Assembly (NCBI GenBank): GCA_045587385.1
Contig: JAZNCE010000124.1
Location: 1-64,000 of the forward strand
Length of the DNA: 64,000 nucleotides
DNA from: SVQP01 sp045587385
Lineage (GTDB): Bacteria; Bacillota; Clostridia; Oscillospirales; CAG-272
Direction of reading: 5' to 3'
Made by a program: the position numbers and the translations under genes
In this document: positions 33,336 to 42,728 of the stretch, in pieces
Numbering within the stretch: position 1 is the stretch's first letter
Layout of the letters: each line of letters begins with the position of its first letter
Notes under the pieces: generated by a model
Told to the model about the DNA's origin: nothing
What the model saw: the letters and a program-made list of their open reading frames with translations, nothing else
Databases searched by the model: none

Positions 33336-35030
33336 ATGAAAAAACTACTAGCAATTATGTTGACCTCTGTATTTGTGATGATCGCTGTGGCGGCATTGAT
33401 GATTTCCCCCGCGGCTGCGAAGGAGGGCGAGTGGATCACCTCGGGAAGACCTGATGAAGATGAAGTCTACTACACACCCGTCGCAGGTTATCATTATACG
33501 GAAAACGGATTTGAAACCATCTCGCCGGACTATACGGATATGAGTCCTTATCAGCAGGCTCGCGCAAGAGATCCGATTGATCTGAAGGCGGATAATGACG
33601 GGAAAGGGAACTCTGTATCCTTAAAAATGACCGTGCTGGAGTATGCCTATGGCGGCCCTGAGCAAAACAGAGATCAATGGATCGCCTTTACCGTTAACAG
33701 TCAACCCGATGCCGTGCCCGGTTCTGTGGAATATGGCGAGGGCATGATCGTTCTGCTGCGCCAAAGCGAAAGCGGAAAGGCTGTGGTGCAATCCTTCTAT
33801 GTTGAAAAGTCAGGGAGAAATTTTAGCCTCATTCCGATTGGCACGCCTACGATTGACGTCCCGATCAATGATCACGGGCAGGAAACGTATGAGTTTACCA
33901 TGCAATATTCCGATTCGGGGTATACGTTCTGCATAAACGGATATGAATTTCCTGTCGATGAATATCTCAACGGCTTGTTAGATAGATCCTGCGCAAACGG
34001 TGCGTATATTGGCATTACCATGCAAACGGGTTACGAAGAGTCGCCTATTTCCTTTGCCGTTAACGAATGGCAGGGAAGAAAGCCTACGGGCGATGATTCC
34101 GCTCAGCCCCAAGCGAACCCCAACGTCAAAGCGCCTATAGCCGATTCGTCTACCGTTCCTTATGGGCAGCCCGCCGTGCTCTGGGACTCCACTTGGCGTG
34201 ATGTAAAATCGATTCAAATCTATGGTGCAAAATACGACATCAATTCAGATGACTCTGTTCGCATGAACGCTTATGCAACTTCTCCGTATATTCATTTTGA
34301 GGTCAAGCCCTCGGTTTCCTATGAGGCGGTTGATTTTCCCTACGTTGTGGTGCTGACAAGAAATTGCTGGGCTTACGAAGCTAACGTGTATTATTCTGCA
34401 GGACCTAACGAGGGCTATTCGAACGAATTCAGCGAAAATTGGGATATTGCCGACTTTGCGTATGGCGACGAATGGGCACTTGGATGCATGGATTTCAGCG
34501 ACTACAGCGAGGACGGATGGTACGGCAGGATCCATGGCTTGCGTGTCGAATTCGTTTTTATTGATGAAGAAGACGGCACCTTTGACGTAGGCTTTATCGG
34601 TGCTTTCCGAAGTCTTGAGGAAGCACGCGCGTACGCGGAGCAGTATCTTCTTGACAGAGGCTACGGCTTAGAGGCTCCGACTATCGCGCCCGAGGACACG
34701 ACTGAGCAATTGACAGAAGAATGGCAGTCCGAGGAAACCACGCCACCCGAGGAAACTACCCGGGAAGTTGAGTGGGAACCTGTTCCGCCTGTGACTTACG
34801 AGAGTGATTTGCCCGATACAGAATATATTACCGAGCCCGGAATCGAATATGAAACGTATGCGGATACGTTCAGCGAAGGTCCGCATACGGAAGATATAGA
34901 AAATCGATTTTTAGGAAACGGTCTTGTAGCAGAGCTGTTCGGAAATCATTGCCGTTCCACGATCGTGACTCCGATTGCAGTTGCCGTTCTTGTGCTTGGC
35001 ACAGCAATGGTATTCAAGAAAAAAGATTAA
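33336..35030 (+). CDS. Secreted surface protein, paralogue 3 (diverged tail)
   Basis: This 564-aa protein is the third tandem member. The signal peptide (MISPAAA near residue 28), the first domain (DNDGKGNSVSLKMTVLEYAYGGPEQ, YTFCINGYEFPVDEYLNGLLDRSCANGAYIG) and the second domain (YIHFEVKPSVSYEAVDFPYVVVLTRNCWAYEANVYY, YGRIHGLRVEFVF) align closely with paralogue 1. The linker is longer and less repetitive (about residues 445-530). The tail differs (NHCRSTIVTPIAVAVLVLG...FKKKD) but keeps the order cysteine, membrane helix, KKKD. Codon choice is less biased than in paralogue 1, so expression is probably lower. Its own promoter and a terminator flank it. Confidence 0.7.
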   Translation: MKKLLAIMLTSVFVMIAVAALMISPAAAKEGEWITSGRPDEDEVYYTPVAGYHYTENGFETISPDYTDMSPYQQARARDPIDLKADNDGKGNSVSLKMTVLEYAYGGPEQNRDQWIAFTVNSQPDAVPGSVEYGEGMIVLLRQSESGKAVVQSFYVEKSGRNFSLIPIGTPTIDVPINDHGQETYEFTMQYSDSGYTFCINGYEFPVDEYLNGLLDRSCANGAYIGITMQTGYEESPISFAVNEWQGRKPTGDDSAQPQANPNVKAPIADSSTVPYGQPAVLWDSTWRDVKSIQIYGAKYDINSDDSVRMNAYATSPYIHFEVKPSVSYEAVDFPYVVVLTRNCWAYEANVYYSAGPNEGYSNEFSENWDIADFAYGDEWALGCMDFSDYSEDGWYGRIHGLRVEFVFIDEEDGTFDVGFIGAFRSLEEARAYAEQYLLDRGYGLEAPTIAPEDTTEQLTEEWQSEETTPPEETTREVEWEPVPPVTYESDLPDTEYITEPGIEYETYADTFSEGPHTEDIENRFLGNGLVAELFGNHCRSTIVTPIAVAVLVLGTAMVFKKKD

Positions 35031-35040
35031 ATCAGCATTG

Positions 35041-35071
35041 CAGGACTGACACGTTGTGTCAGTCCTGTCTC
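35041..35071 (+). terminator. Terminator-like hairpin after paralogue 3
   Basis: CAGGACTGACAC-GTT-GTGTCAGTCCTG (35041-35067) is a perfect 12-bp stem, but its tail (TCTCTT) is weak and leads straight into the next promoter. Confidence 0.6.
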
Positions 35072-35100
35072 TTGACAATTTTACAAAATTATTGTATAAT
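35072..35100 (+). promoter_or_regulatory. Sigma-A promoter of the lipoprotein gene
   Basis: Perfect TTGACA (35072-35077) and TATAAT (35095-35100) with a 17-bp spacer, 30 bases before the ATG at 35131. Confidence 0.85.
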
Positions 35101-35130
35101 AATGCTATACTTTCAGAAAGGATATCAATT

Positions 35131-37179
35131 ATGTCAAACAAAAGAATTTGTTCGATTCTTGCACTGATACTTTGCTTCCTTATGGCAATGCAGTTTGTTG
35201 CATGCGATCCGAACAACGCAACGCAAGAGCAGACCTCCGAGGAATCGACACAAGCAAACGGTACCGCGTCCGATACCGAACCGGAAACCGAATCCAATAC
35301 CACGGAATCCGAATCCGATGCTACAACCGAGGATACGACAGAGCCCCCCACGCAGACACTTGGTGTAGCTACAAAGCCGGCTATAAACTTTGACACTGCC
35401 GTGGAGCTGACCGAGAACGGAGCCGCTGCTAAGACCGCATCCGGTCTTACCTATACTGCAAGCGGATTTGCTGCAGCTTCTGCAGGAAAGTATACGATCA
35501 ATCAAGGCTTTACTGTTGAGCTGAACGGTTTTGCAGACAGCTTTAACCGTCTGACGCTTTGCTACGTGTCCGATGAACCCCTCAATTGCACTGTCACCTA
35601 CACGCAGGGCGGTAAAACCGTGAAGGATCTGTTCTATCTTGAAGCAGGCAAGCAGACCTTCTGTGCGCTTACCTTGAATTATCTGGCAGGCAAGCAGGCG
35701 AGTGATCTGACCTCCATTACTTTTGATACTTGCGAGGAAAAGGACGCATCCTTTGTTCTTTGCGACGTGAAAACCGAGGTATATGAGGTTTATGCAGACG
35801 ACGTTTATTATATTGAAAATGATGTATACAAGCTTGGCATCCGTCTTTCCTGGGGCGGCGGTGTATGCTATCTGAAGGACAAGCTCAATCAGATCGGTGG
35901 AATTGAAAACTTGATCAACCAGGCTGATACAGGCAGACTTGTGCAGCAATCCTATTATGGCACCCATACTAACGGTGAATACGTAAACGGTGATTATAAC
36001 GGTACTCCTTGGCCCTATAATCCCGTGCAGGGCGGTGACGTTCACGGTAACCCCTCTCGTATTATTGATATTGTCGTTGGTGATTGCTCTCTGTATATCA
36101 AGGCTCAGCCGCAGGACTGGGGACATAATGGCGATCTGACCATCAGCTATATGGAAAACGTCTACGTACTGGAAAACAATTACGTTCGCGTAGATAACAG
36201 ATTCGTGGATTTCTCGGGTTGGGAACACAGATATGCCAACCAGGAGCTTCCTGCGTTCTATACGCTGAGCTACTTTGATGAGTTTACTTATTATGCAGGC
36301 TCAAAGCCTTGGCAGGATCAGCCGCTGTTTACGCGTGACGACCTCAATTTCTGGGGTGATGCAAAATATCATGACGACTGTGTCTTTAAGATCCGTAACA
36401 GCAATACCGAAACCTGGTGTGCGTGGACAAACGGCATGAAGAACTACGGCATTGGCTTATACGTGCCCAACGTTGACGTACTGCTCGCAGGCAGACATGC
36501 TTATAACGGCAGCAAGGACTCCCAGAACGGTGCTACCAACTACGTAGCCCCCCTGTGCACCTTAAAAATGGTTTCCTTTGAGCCTATCGAATACAGCTAC
36601 ATGATGACCACCGGTTCTCTGGAGCAGATCAGAAGCACCTTTAAGGCAAACAAGGATTTTGACACCAACGAATCTCTTCATAAGAATTACATTAGTGACA
36701 GAATTGAGGACGAAGGCGCAGCAATCAAGATGGATAAGCTGGTATTTGATAATGCAAACATCAGCATGAAGCTCCAGCCTATGAACAATGCCGCTGCAGG
36801 TTTTGATCAGACACAAAATGCAGCAACTCTGACCGTTGCGGGCGGAGACCCCTACGTCAACATTGACTACACACGTTCCGATCCCAAGCTTAAGGCAGAG
36901 GATTACACTAAGATCGTGCTGACCTATATGATCCCCACGACCAACAGTAGCGGTTCTTATCGCACCGAGCTGTTCCTTTGCACAGGCTCGTCGATGAACG
37001 CAGAGGGCGGCAAATCCGTTACACAGCAGATTGTGGCAGACGGGGAATATCATACCATTGAGTTCAACGTATCCGGCCTTTCTTTCTGGAAAGGAAACAT
37101 CAATGCCATCAGATTTGACTTCTTTGATGGCGGTGAGAACGGTGATATCATCTACGTGCAGTCCATTGAACTTCAATAA
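35131..37179 (+). CDS. Large lipoprotein with a C-terminal domain related to the surface paralogues
   Basis: This 682-aa protein starts with a lipoprotein signal peptide whose lipobox is FVAC (residues about 22-25). An acidic Thr/Glu/Ser linker runs to about residue 85. A long beta-rich central region follows (about 90-540; IRLSWGGGVCYLKDK, WEHRYANQELPAFYTLSYFDEF), which I cannot assign to a family. The last 130 residues (YVNIDYTRSDPKLKAEDYTKIVLTYMIPT...KGNINAIRFDFFDGG) resemble the second domain of the three upstream paralogues. It should be lipid-anchored outside the membrane. Shared domain and adjacency suggest one extracellular glycan-handling system with the rhamnosidase, but no catalytic residues are identified. 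ATG 35131 was chosen for the AAAGGA upstream. Confidence 0.75.
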   Translation: MSNKRICSILALILCFLMAMQFVACDPNNATQEQTSEESTQANGTASDTEPETESNTTESESDATTEDTTEPPTQTLGVATKPAINFDTAVELTENGAAAKTASGLTYTASGFAAASAGKYTINQGFTVELNGFADSFNRLTLCYVSDEPLNCTVTYTQGGKTVKDLFYLEAGKQTFCALTLNYLAGKQASDLTSITFDTCEEKDASFVLCDVKTEVYEVYADDVYYIENDVYKLGIRLSWGGGVCYLKDKLNQIGGIENLINQADTGRLVQQSYYGTHTNGEYVNGDYNGTPWPYNPVQGGDVHGNPSRIIDIVVGDCSLYIKAQPQDWGHNGDLTISYMENVYVLENNYVRVDNRFVDFSGWEHRYANQELPAFYTLSYFDEFTYYAGSKPWQDQPLFTRDDLNFWGDAKYHDDCVFKIRNSNTETWCAWTNGMKNYGIGLYVPNVDVLLAGRHAYNGSKDSQNGATNYVAPLCTLKMVSFEPIEYSYMMTTGSLEQIRSTFKANKDFDTNESLHKNYISDRIEDEGAAIKMDKLVFDNANISMKLQPMNNAAAGFDQTQNAATLTVAGGDPYVNIDYTRSDPKLKAEDYTKIVLTYMIPTTNSSGSYRTELFLCTGSSMNAEGGKSVTQQIVADGEYHTIEFNVSGLSFWKGNINAIRFDFFDGGENGDIIYVQSIELQ

Positions 37180-37185
37180 ATTCAA

Positions 37186-37219
37186 AAAAAGATCCGCGAC
37201 AGCGTCGCGGATCTTTTTT
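37186..37219. terminator. Bidirectional terminator between the lipoprotein gene and ruvB
   Basis: GATCCGCGAC-AGC-GTCGCGGATC (37191-37213) is flanked by A7 on the left and T6 on the right, so it can stop both converging transcripts. Confidence 0.9.
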
Positions 37220-38291
37220 ATTCATGATCAAAAAGTGATACCTGATTGTTTATGCCGTTCTTGTTCGGAGCAGAGGGAACACGCAATCCAAGATGCTCGT
37301 AAGCGAGCTTGGTAACACATCTGCCACGCGGCGTGCGGGATAAGAAGCCAAGCTGCATCAGATAAGGTTCGTACACATCCTCAATGGTCACGGCCTCTTC
37401 GCCAATCGTAGCAGCCAACGTGTCAAGTCCGACAGGGCCGCCGTCGTAGAACTTGATGATCGCTTCCATCATTCTACGGTCGGTATTATCAAGACCCAAT
37501 TCGTCGATCTCTAACTTGTTGAGCGAATATCCGGCAATTTCGGAATCAATGGTGTCTTTGCCTTGTACCATAGCAAAATCACGTACGCGCTTGAGCAGGC
37601 GGTTTGCTATACGCGGTGTGCCACGGGAACGAGAGGCAATCTCATAAGAGCCGTCCTCGGTAATGGCGATACCGAGAATACCTGCGCTGCGTCGCACGAT
37701 CTGTGCAAGCTCTTCGGGGGTATAAAGCTCTAATTTCAGCAGCACGCCGAATCTGTCACGCAAAGGGGTAGTGAGCTGGCCTGCACGCGTGGTTGCACCG
37801 ATCAGCGTGAATTTCGGTAAATCAATACGAATACTTCTTGCGGCAGGGCCTTTACCGATAATAATATCCAATGCATAATCCTCCATAGCGGGATAGAGGA
37901 TCTCTTCAACGGATCTGGACAGTCGGTGAATCTCGTCGATAAAGAGCACGTCGCCCTCACTGAGATTCGTCAGAAGAGCAGCAAGATCGCCTTGCTTTTC
38001 AATAGCGGGACCGGATGTGATACGGATATTGACGCCAAGCTCGTTGGCAATGATATTGGAAAGCGTGGTTTTACCCAGACCGGGAGGGCCGTAAAGCAAC
38101 ACGTGATCCAAGGATTCGCTGCGCATTTTGGCGGCTTCAATATATACCTTGAGGTTTTCTTTGGCTTTATCCTGACCAACGTAGTCGTTCAGGGTTTTAG
38201 GACGCAGGGAAGCGTCAATATCGGAATCCTCGGGAGAATAGCCGGTGGAAACAATGCGGTTCTCAAAGTCAAATTCTTGTTCTTCCATCAT
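37218..38291 (-). CDS. ruvB: RuvB Holliday-junction branch-migration helicase
   Basis: This 357-aa AAA+ ATPase has the RuvB signatures SLRPKTLNDYVGQDKAKENL (about residues 28-47), Walker A GPPGLGKTTL (about 69-78), Walker B LFIDEIHRLSR (about 119-129), sensor region IGATTRAGQLTTPLRDRFG and a C-terminal winged helix with SRTPRGR. Hexamers drive branch migration on the RuvA-bound junction. The length is typical. It lies 13 bases after ruvA in the same minus-strand operon, which is the standard order. Confidence 0.97.
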   Translation of the reverse strand: MMEEQEFDFENRIVSTGYSPEDSDIDASLRPKTLNDYVGQDKAKENLKVYIEAAKMRSESLDHVLLYGPPGLGKTTLSNIIANELGVNIRITSGPAIEKQGDLAALLTNLSEGDVLFIDEIHRLSRSVEEILYPAMEDYALDIIIGKGPAARSIRIDLPKFTLIGATTRAGQLTTPLRDRFGVLLKLELYTPEELAQIVRRSAGILGIAITEDGSYEIASRSRGTPRIANRLLKRVRDFAMVQGKDTIDSEIAGYSLNKLEIDELGLDNTDRRMMEAIIKFYDGGPVGLDTLAATIGEEAVTIEDVYEPYLMQLGFLSRTPRGRCVTKLAYEHLGLRVPSAPNKNGINNQVSLFDHE

Positions 38292-38304
38292 ATGCGCATC
38301 CTCC

Positions 38305-38916
38305 TTACATCAGCTTTTTGAGTGCCTGGCGAATGATCTCTTCCAGCGTCATCTGTTCGGTGGGCATGGATTTGAGCACGTTTGTCGCCTCTGCTCGCTG
38401 ATAACCGAGTACCATCAACGCATCAAGTGCCTCGCTGAGTTTACCGCGTGCAGGTGCACCGGATTTAGCGTTAGTACCGATCTCGGGAGCCGCATTGAAT
38501 TCTCCGCCGTGCTCTTTGATCAGCTTGTCCTTGAGCTCCAACACGATTCTTGCAGCGGTCTTAGGACCAATACCGCTCGCCTTGGAAATCGCCTTAGTAT
38601 CCTCGGTACATACAGCCAGAGCAAATTTTTCGGGGGTCAGAAGGGACAGGATGGACATTGCAGCCTTGGGACCAACACCCGAAACCGTGATCAGCATCTG
38701 AAAAGAGGAAAGCTCGGTTTCGTCATAAAAACCAAATAATTCAATACCGTCTTCACGCACAGCAAGATAGTTGTAAAGCTTTGCGGGATTGCCCGCAAGC
38801 GGAAGTTTATCGTAAGTATTCTGGCTGACGGTCATTCGGTATCCGACGCCGCCTGCATCAATAACGGCAAATCCCATGCCCTTGTGCGCAAGTGTGCCGC
38901 TGATATAGTAGAACAT
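38305..38916 (-). CDS. ruvA: RuvA Holliday-junction binding protein
   Basis: This 203-aa protein has an N-terminal OB fold (MFYYISGTLAHKG...GVGYRMTVS). Two helix-hairpin-helix motifs follow at about residues 71-80 (LITVSGVGPKAAM) and 106-116 (ISKASGIGPKTAARI). A C-terminal domain that contacts RuvB (ALMVLGYQRAEA) closes it after a flexible linker. It recognises the four-way junction as a tetramer. It is third in the operon DUF951-yfhO-ruvA-ruvB. A GGGGGC/GCCCCC hairpin (38937-38951) lies between yfhO and ruvA without a T-run and might modulate readthrough. Confidence 0.96.
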   Translation of the reverse strand: MFYYISGTLAHKGMGFAVIDAGGVGYRMTVSQNTYDKLPLAGNPAKLYNYLAVREDGIELFGFYDETELSSFQMLITVSGVGPKAAMSILSLLTPEKFALAVCTEDTKAISKASGIGPKTAARIVLELKDKLIKEHGGEFNAAPEIGTNAKSGAPARGKLSEALDALMVLGYQRAEATNVLKSMPTEQMTLEEIIRQALKKLM

Positions 38917-38963
38917 ATAATCTCCTTAAAGTCCAAGGGGGCAACGCCCCCGTGGTCATTTTA

Positions 38964-41777
38964 TTAATTGGATTGATCTGACGAGGATTGCGGATTTTCG
39001 CCTTCTGCTTGAACTGTTTCAGCCTGAACGGGTGCGGGCTCGGGAATACCGAAGAATTCACCGTATCCGCGGATGCGACGCAGCTTCTTTTCAAAGAAGA
39101 TCAAGAGGAAGAAGGCAGCAGTTGCAACGATGGATACAACCACACCAAGCACAAGCTCCTTGGGGCAATATCTCATTTCGATCTCATGCTCACCGGGCTC
39201 TTCAATATAGTAGCCAACGAGAGCATTTGCGAGTTCAACGGTTTCGACCTTCTTGCCGTCAACCGTTACCTGCCAGCCCTTATCAAAGGGAATTGTGGTG
39301 GTAATAAGCTGATTTGCTTTGGTTGTGGTAATGGTACCGGGCAGGTAATCCTCGCGGTAATTCTCGGGATCGATCTGCACGTTACCTTGTTGTAATCTTG
39401 TAATGGCTTCGGTAAACACTTCCATATCAAGGGAGTAGATAAAAGGCTTTTGCAAGTTTTGTTTGATATAGAAATTGTCATAATCGTTCTTGATCGTCAG
39501 CTTGAGTTCAAGATCACTCTTGGTGAAATCACCGATCGATACGATTCTCCAGGTGTTATTATCACCCCATTTACCAACGGATTTTCCGTTCGCCGTCATG
39601 TTGACCTGTCTGGAGTATACGGTGGGGAAGTAAACGAACAGCTCGGTGTTCTTGGGTACCATATATTCAAACGTAATGGTACCGCCGTCACCCTTATAAA
39701 GATCATGGCTGGCTGCAGAGCTCTTGGTTATATCCTTGGTGGTCATGGAAAGCTGTGTGGAGGGAACGAAGATCTGCAACGTCTCCTCCTCGCCAAGCAT
39801 CATGGAGATCATGGCGTTCATAAGCTCAAAGGGGTTCTCGTAATCGTCCAGCTCGAATTCTGCAAAGTCGTTATCAACAGCATATGCAATGCTCATGTGA
39901 TAAGGATTCTTATAGACCACGTAGGTGTCGTTGTCGTAATCATCACTATCATACAGCGGCTCACCGTAATATTTGTCATAATCCTTGTCGGTCATAATAT
40001 ATTTGATGCCGAGCAGGGAGTCGCTGACGGGTGTTTCACCCTGATACTGTGACCAGTGAGACTTTGAGGAATAACCCATCATACGCAAGAAATAGATGGT
40101 ATCTGCATTCAGCGTAGAGGTGGAGTTGGAAAGACCGCGGATCTGCAGAGCCATATTATCGTTGAGCTTACGATGGTAGGTCTTTTCCATACGGTAGAAC
40201 GACGTGTCATTCTCCTGAACGTGATTGATAATAGGTCTGACCGTATCAAGATAATCGTTGTAGTAAGAATATTTGGTAAAGGTAACGTCCTTGTCAAGAT
40301 CGTTGAGATCCCAAAGACCGCTGATATACATTTCTCCGCAAATGAAGAATACGAGCAAGCAAGAGATCAGCTCCTTGTTTTTCACGCGAGGCAGCAAGCA
40401 AATCAATAACGTATAAACGATCAGGCAACCAACAGTCAACCATACAGTCTGGAAGTCGTGCACGTCGATATATTCGTTAAAGTCTTCCTTGATCATAGGT
40501 GCAAACTCCTGCAGGACAATCACGCCAAGACCGATGATTGCTGCAATACCGATCATGGGTTTGCGGCTGACGGTGCGCATATTGGCAAATGCACGGTACG
40601 CCATGACGATCATGAAAAAGCAGAGCATAAAGCTGTAACGGTTATTGAGCCAGTTGGGCTTCTGGAAACCATGCCAGATCAAGTCAATGGTGCTGGTTGC
40701 AAAGCTGAAAACAAAAATTGTGATCAGGATCGCATACGCAACCTTCTCGCCGGATTTGAACTTCTTGTTGAAGAAGAACATGGGAACAAGCAGCAGCGTC
40801 AGCACGCCACAATACACGAAGGGAAGACCGGCAGGACGTACTGTGTCGTAAGAGGAGGGCAGGAACTTGTAGAACAGCTCAAGGAAGTTGAATCGGGAAG
40901 CAAATGCCCAGCTGGGATCCGAGAAATCAGTTTTTCCGAACGTCAGCGAATAGTATGCGGTAAATACGATGAATGCGGAAATGCCGATAGCAATCATCGA
41001 ATAGAACGCAATGCGGAAGAAGGAGCGCATGCCGTGATATTTTTCCTGATAGGGGTTGTTTGCGTGCTTAAAGCCCCACAGATAAGCAAAGAAGTAGATC
41101 GCAACGGCAATACATACCATATAACCGATATAGTAGTTGCTAACGAGCGTCAACGTCAGGAAAACGACGAACACCTTGAACTTACCGTACTTGATCAGCT
41201 GCTCAACGCCAAGCATAACAAGCGGGAACCAGATTACCGCATCGATCCACATTGTGTTGTTTTGCTGCGTGATACAATAGGACATCAACGCGTACATTAC
41301 GGAAAATGCAATGATGCCGATACGGTTAATGCGCTTTTCGGATTGGTGCAAATAGATGGACATTGTAAGCGCACACATGCCTGCTTTGACCATAAACATA
41401 AACAGCAGTGCTTCGCACATTCTGTCTTCCGGGAACAAGCAAACAAGATAAGAGAACGGGGAAGCGATATAGTATTCATAAATACCCATAAACTCACCGC
41501 CAAGAGCGCGCGAGAACGAATATATGATACTGGTATCACCATTGACTACGAAGTTTCTCAGGGCTTCGAAAAAGTAAACGTACTGACCGTTCAAATCCAG
41601 CACGAGCACGCATCCGTTTCCAAACGGATATAAACCACGTGCAAGGTACATCAAATATACCAAAACAGCAGGGATGAGTGCTGCAATCAAAACGTACCAA
41701 TATTCCGAAAATACGTTTTTACATTTGGTCTTACATTTCAACAGTCCGTTTTTGGCAATTTCACGATTGAAATTCAT
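38964..41777 (-). CDS. YfhO family membrane protein
   Basis: This 937-aa protein has roughly a dozen or more membrane segments in its first 510 residues and one near the C-terminus (LGVVVSIVATAAFFLLIFF). A large extracytoplasmic domain lies between them (about 520-880). The N-terminal pattern GNGCVLVLDLNGQYVYFFEALRN followed by YSFSRALGGEFMGIYEYYIASPFS is typical of YfhO/GT-C-like proteins. In other Firmicutes such proteins take part in glycosylating lipoteichoic acid or other envelope polymers; the substrate here is unknown. It sits 20 bases after the DUF951 gene and upstream of ruvAB. Confidence 0.85.
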   Translation of the reverse strand: MNFNREIAKNGLLKCKTKCKNVFSEYWYVLIAALIPAVLVYLMYLARGLYPFGNGCVLVLDLNGQYVYFFEALRNFVVNGDTSIIYSFSRALGGEFMGIYEYYIASPFSYLVCLFPEDRMCEALLFMFMVKAGMCALTMSIYLHQSEKRINRIGIIAFSVMYALMSYCITQQNNTMWIDAVIWFPLVMLGVEQLIKYGKFKVFVVFLTLTLVSNYYIGYMVCIAVAIYFFAYLWGFKHANNPYQEKYHGMRSFFRIAFYSMIAIGISAFIVFTAYYSLTFGKTDFSDPSWAFASRFNFLELFYKFLPSSYDTVRPAGLPFVYCGVLTLLLVPMFFFNKKFKSGEKVAYAILITIFVFSFATSTIDLIWHGFQKPNWLNNRYSFMLCFFMIVMAYRAFANMRTVSRKPMIGIAAIIGLGVIVLQEFAPMIKEDFNEYIDVHDFQTVWLTVGCLIVYTLLICLLPRVKNKELISCLLVFFICGEMYISGLWDLNDLDKDVTFTKYSYYNDYLDTVRPIINHVQENDTSFYRMEKTYHRKLNDNMALQIRGLSNSTSTLNADTIYFLRMMGYSSKSHWSQYQGETPVSDSLLGIKYIMTDKDYDKYYGEPLYDSDDYDNDTYVVYKNPYHMSIAYAVDNDFAEFELDDYENPFELMNAMISMMLGEEETLQIFVPSTQLSMTTKDITKSSAASHDLYKGDGGTITFEYMVPKNTELFVYFPTVYSRQVNMTANGKSVGKWGDNNTWRIVSIGDFTKSDLELKLTIKNDYDNFYIKQNLQKPFIYSLDMEVFTEAITRLQQGNVQIDPENYREDYLPGTITTTKANQLITTTIPFDKGWQVTVDGKKVETVELANALVGYYIEEPGEHEIEMRYCPKELVLGVVVSIVATAAFFLLIFFEKKLRRIRGYGEFFGIPEPAPVQAETVQAEGENPQSSSDQSN

Positions 41778-41797
41778 GCGTTAGGTTCCTTTCGTTC

Positions 41798-41998
41798 CTA
41801 TGGCTCAACTGCTGAGCCGGTAATGGTTTTAATTGACTTTTCAAGCTTAATACGATCCACGTTCATATCGCGCCCGCAGCCTTTACATACGATTCGTATT
41901 TGACTGCCTACACGCATGACCGTAAAATCCGCACACCCACACGGGTGTGGCTTTTTGAGGTGCAGAACGTCGCCTGTCTGGATTTTAATAATGTTCAT
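41798..41998 (-). CDS. DUF951 family small protein
   Basis: This 66-aa protein shows the DUF951 core: GDVLHLKKPHPCGCADFTVMRVGSQIRIVCKGCGRDM. The two cysteine pairs C-G-C and C-x-x-C could bind zinc. Function is unknown; DUF951 genes are widespread in Firmicutes beside housekeeping genes. Here it opens the operon with yfhO and ruvAB. Confidence 0.9.
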   Translation of the reverse strand: MNIIKIQTGDVLHLKKPHPCGCADFTVMRVGSQIRIVCKGCGRDMNVDRIKLEKSIKTITGSAVEP

Positions 41999-42063
41999 GT
42001 GTTATCTCCGTCTATGCGCACGTTCGTGCACGTTTTTTGGAATGCTTGAGAATAATCTATCCT

Positions 42064-42092
42064 ATTATACCATAAAAAGTTAGATTTGTAAA
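42064..42092 (-). promoter_or_regulatory. Sigma-A promoter of the DUF951-yfhO-ruvAB operon
   Basis: On the minus strand TTTACA (42092-42087) and TATAAT (42069-42064) are spaced by 17 bp. The operon start is at 41998. Confidence 0.8.
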
Positions 42093-42140
42093 CGATAATT
42101 CGGATAATATTATAAAAAAATAAAAATTATTAAATAATGT

Positions 42141-42169
42141 TTGACACGCGCGCGAAAAGGTGTTATAAT
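42141..42169 (+). promoter_or_regulatory. Sigma-A promoter of ruvC
   Basis: Perfect TTGACA (42141-42146) and TATAAT (42164-42169), 17-bp spacer, 44 bases upstream of the ATG at 42213. It diverges from the ruvAB operon promoter. Confidence 0.9.
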
Positions 42170-42212
42170 TTAGAGTGAATTATTGTGGAGTTTTATTGCC
42201 GTAGGAGGATTT

Positions 42213-42710
42213 ATGATCATACTTGGCATAGACCCCGGACTTGCGATCGTGGGTTGGGGTGTAGTATCATACGACGGAGTTCGCTTTAAAACGCTTGGAT
42301 ACGGTTCGATACAGACGCCTGCCGGCACGCCAACGCAAAAGAGATTGGAAATGATATGGCAGGGCATGAACGAATTGTTTGAGCGTTACAAGCCCGATCA
42401 GATGGCTGTGGAAGAGCTGTTTTTCAATACAAACGTCACAACCGGTATTACGGTTGCCGAAGCGCGAGGCGTGATATTGCTTTCGGGCATTCAGCACGGT
42501 ATTACGGTTGCGGAATATACGCCTTTACAGGTCAAGCAAGCGGTTGTTGGTTATGGAAGAGCAGAAAAGAAGCAGGTTATTACAATGGTAACAACGCTTT
42601 TGGGCTTGCCTAAGCCTCCCAAGCCCGATGATACAGCGGATGCCCTGGCAATTGCAGTATGCCATGCGCACAGCGGCTGCTCCCGCCTTGCAAACTATTA
42701 TAACAAGTAA
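42213..42710 (+). CDS. ruvC: RuvC Holliday-junction resolvase
   Basis: This 165-aa RNase H-fold nuclease carries the acidic residues of RuvC: D in ILGIDPGLAIVGWGVV (about residue 7), E in AVEELFF (about 66), and the paired acids in KPDDTADALAIAVCH near the C-terminus. It cuts junctions symmetrically once RuvAB has migrated them. I choose the ATG at 42213 because TAGGAGG lies 5 bases upstream; the longer in-frame start at 42183 would place that site inside the gene. The divergent promoters could allow joint control with ruvAB, but I see no LexA-like site in the gap. Confidence 0.96.
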   Translation: MIILGIDPGLAIVGWGVVSYDGVRFKTLGYGSIQTPAGTPTQKRLEMIWQGMNELFERYKPDQMAVEELFFNTNVTTGITVAEARGVILLSGIQHGITVAEYTPLQVKQAVVGYGRAEKKQVITMVTTLLGLPKPPKPDDTADALAIAVCHAHSGCSRLANYYNK

Positions 42711-42728
42711 CATATCAGGAGAAATAAT

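Noticed and set aside
40458..41633. 391-aa open frame opposite yfhO
   Set aside because: It is charged, low-complexity shadow sequence opposite membrane helices, with no start signal. YfhO on the minus strand explains the DNA.
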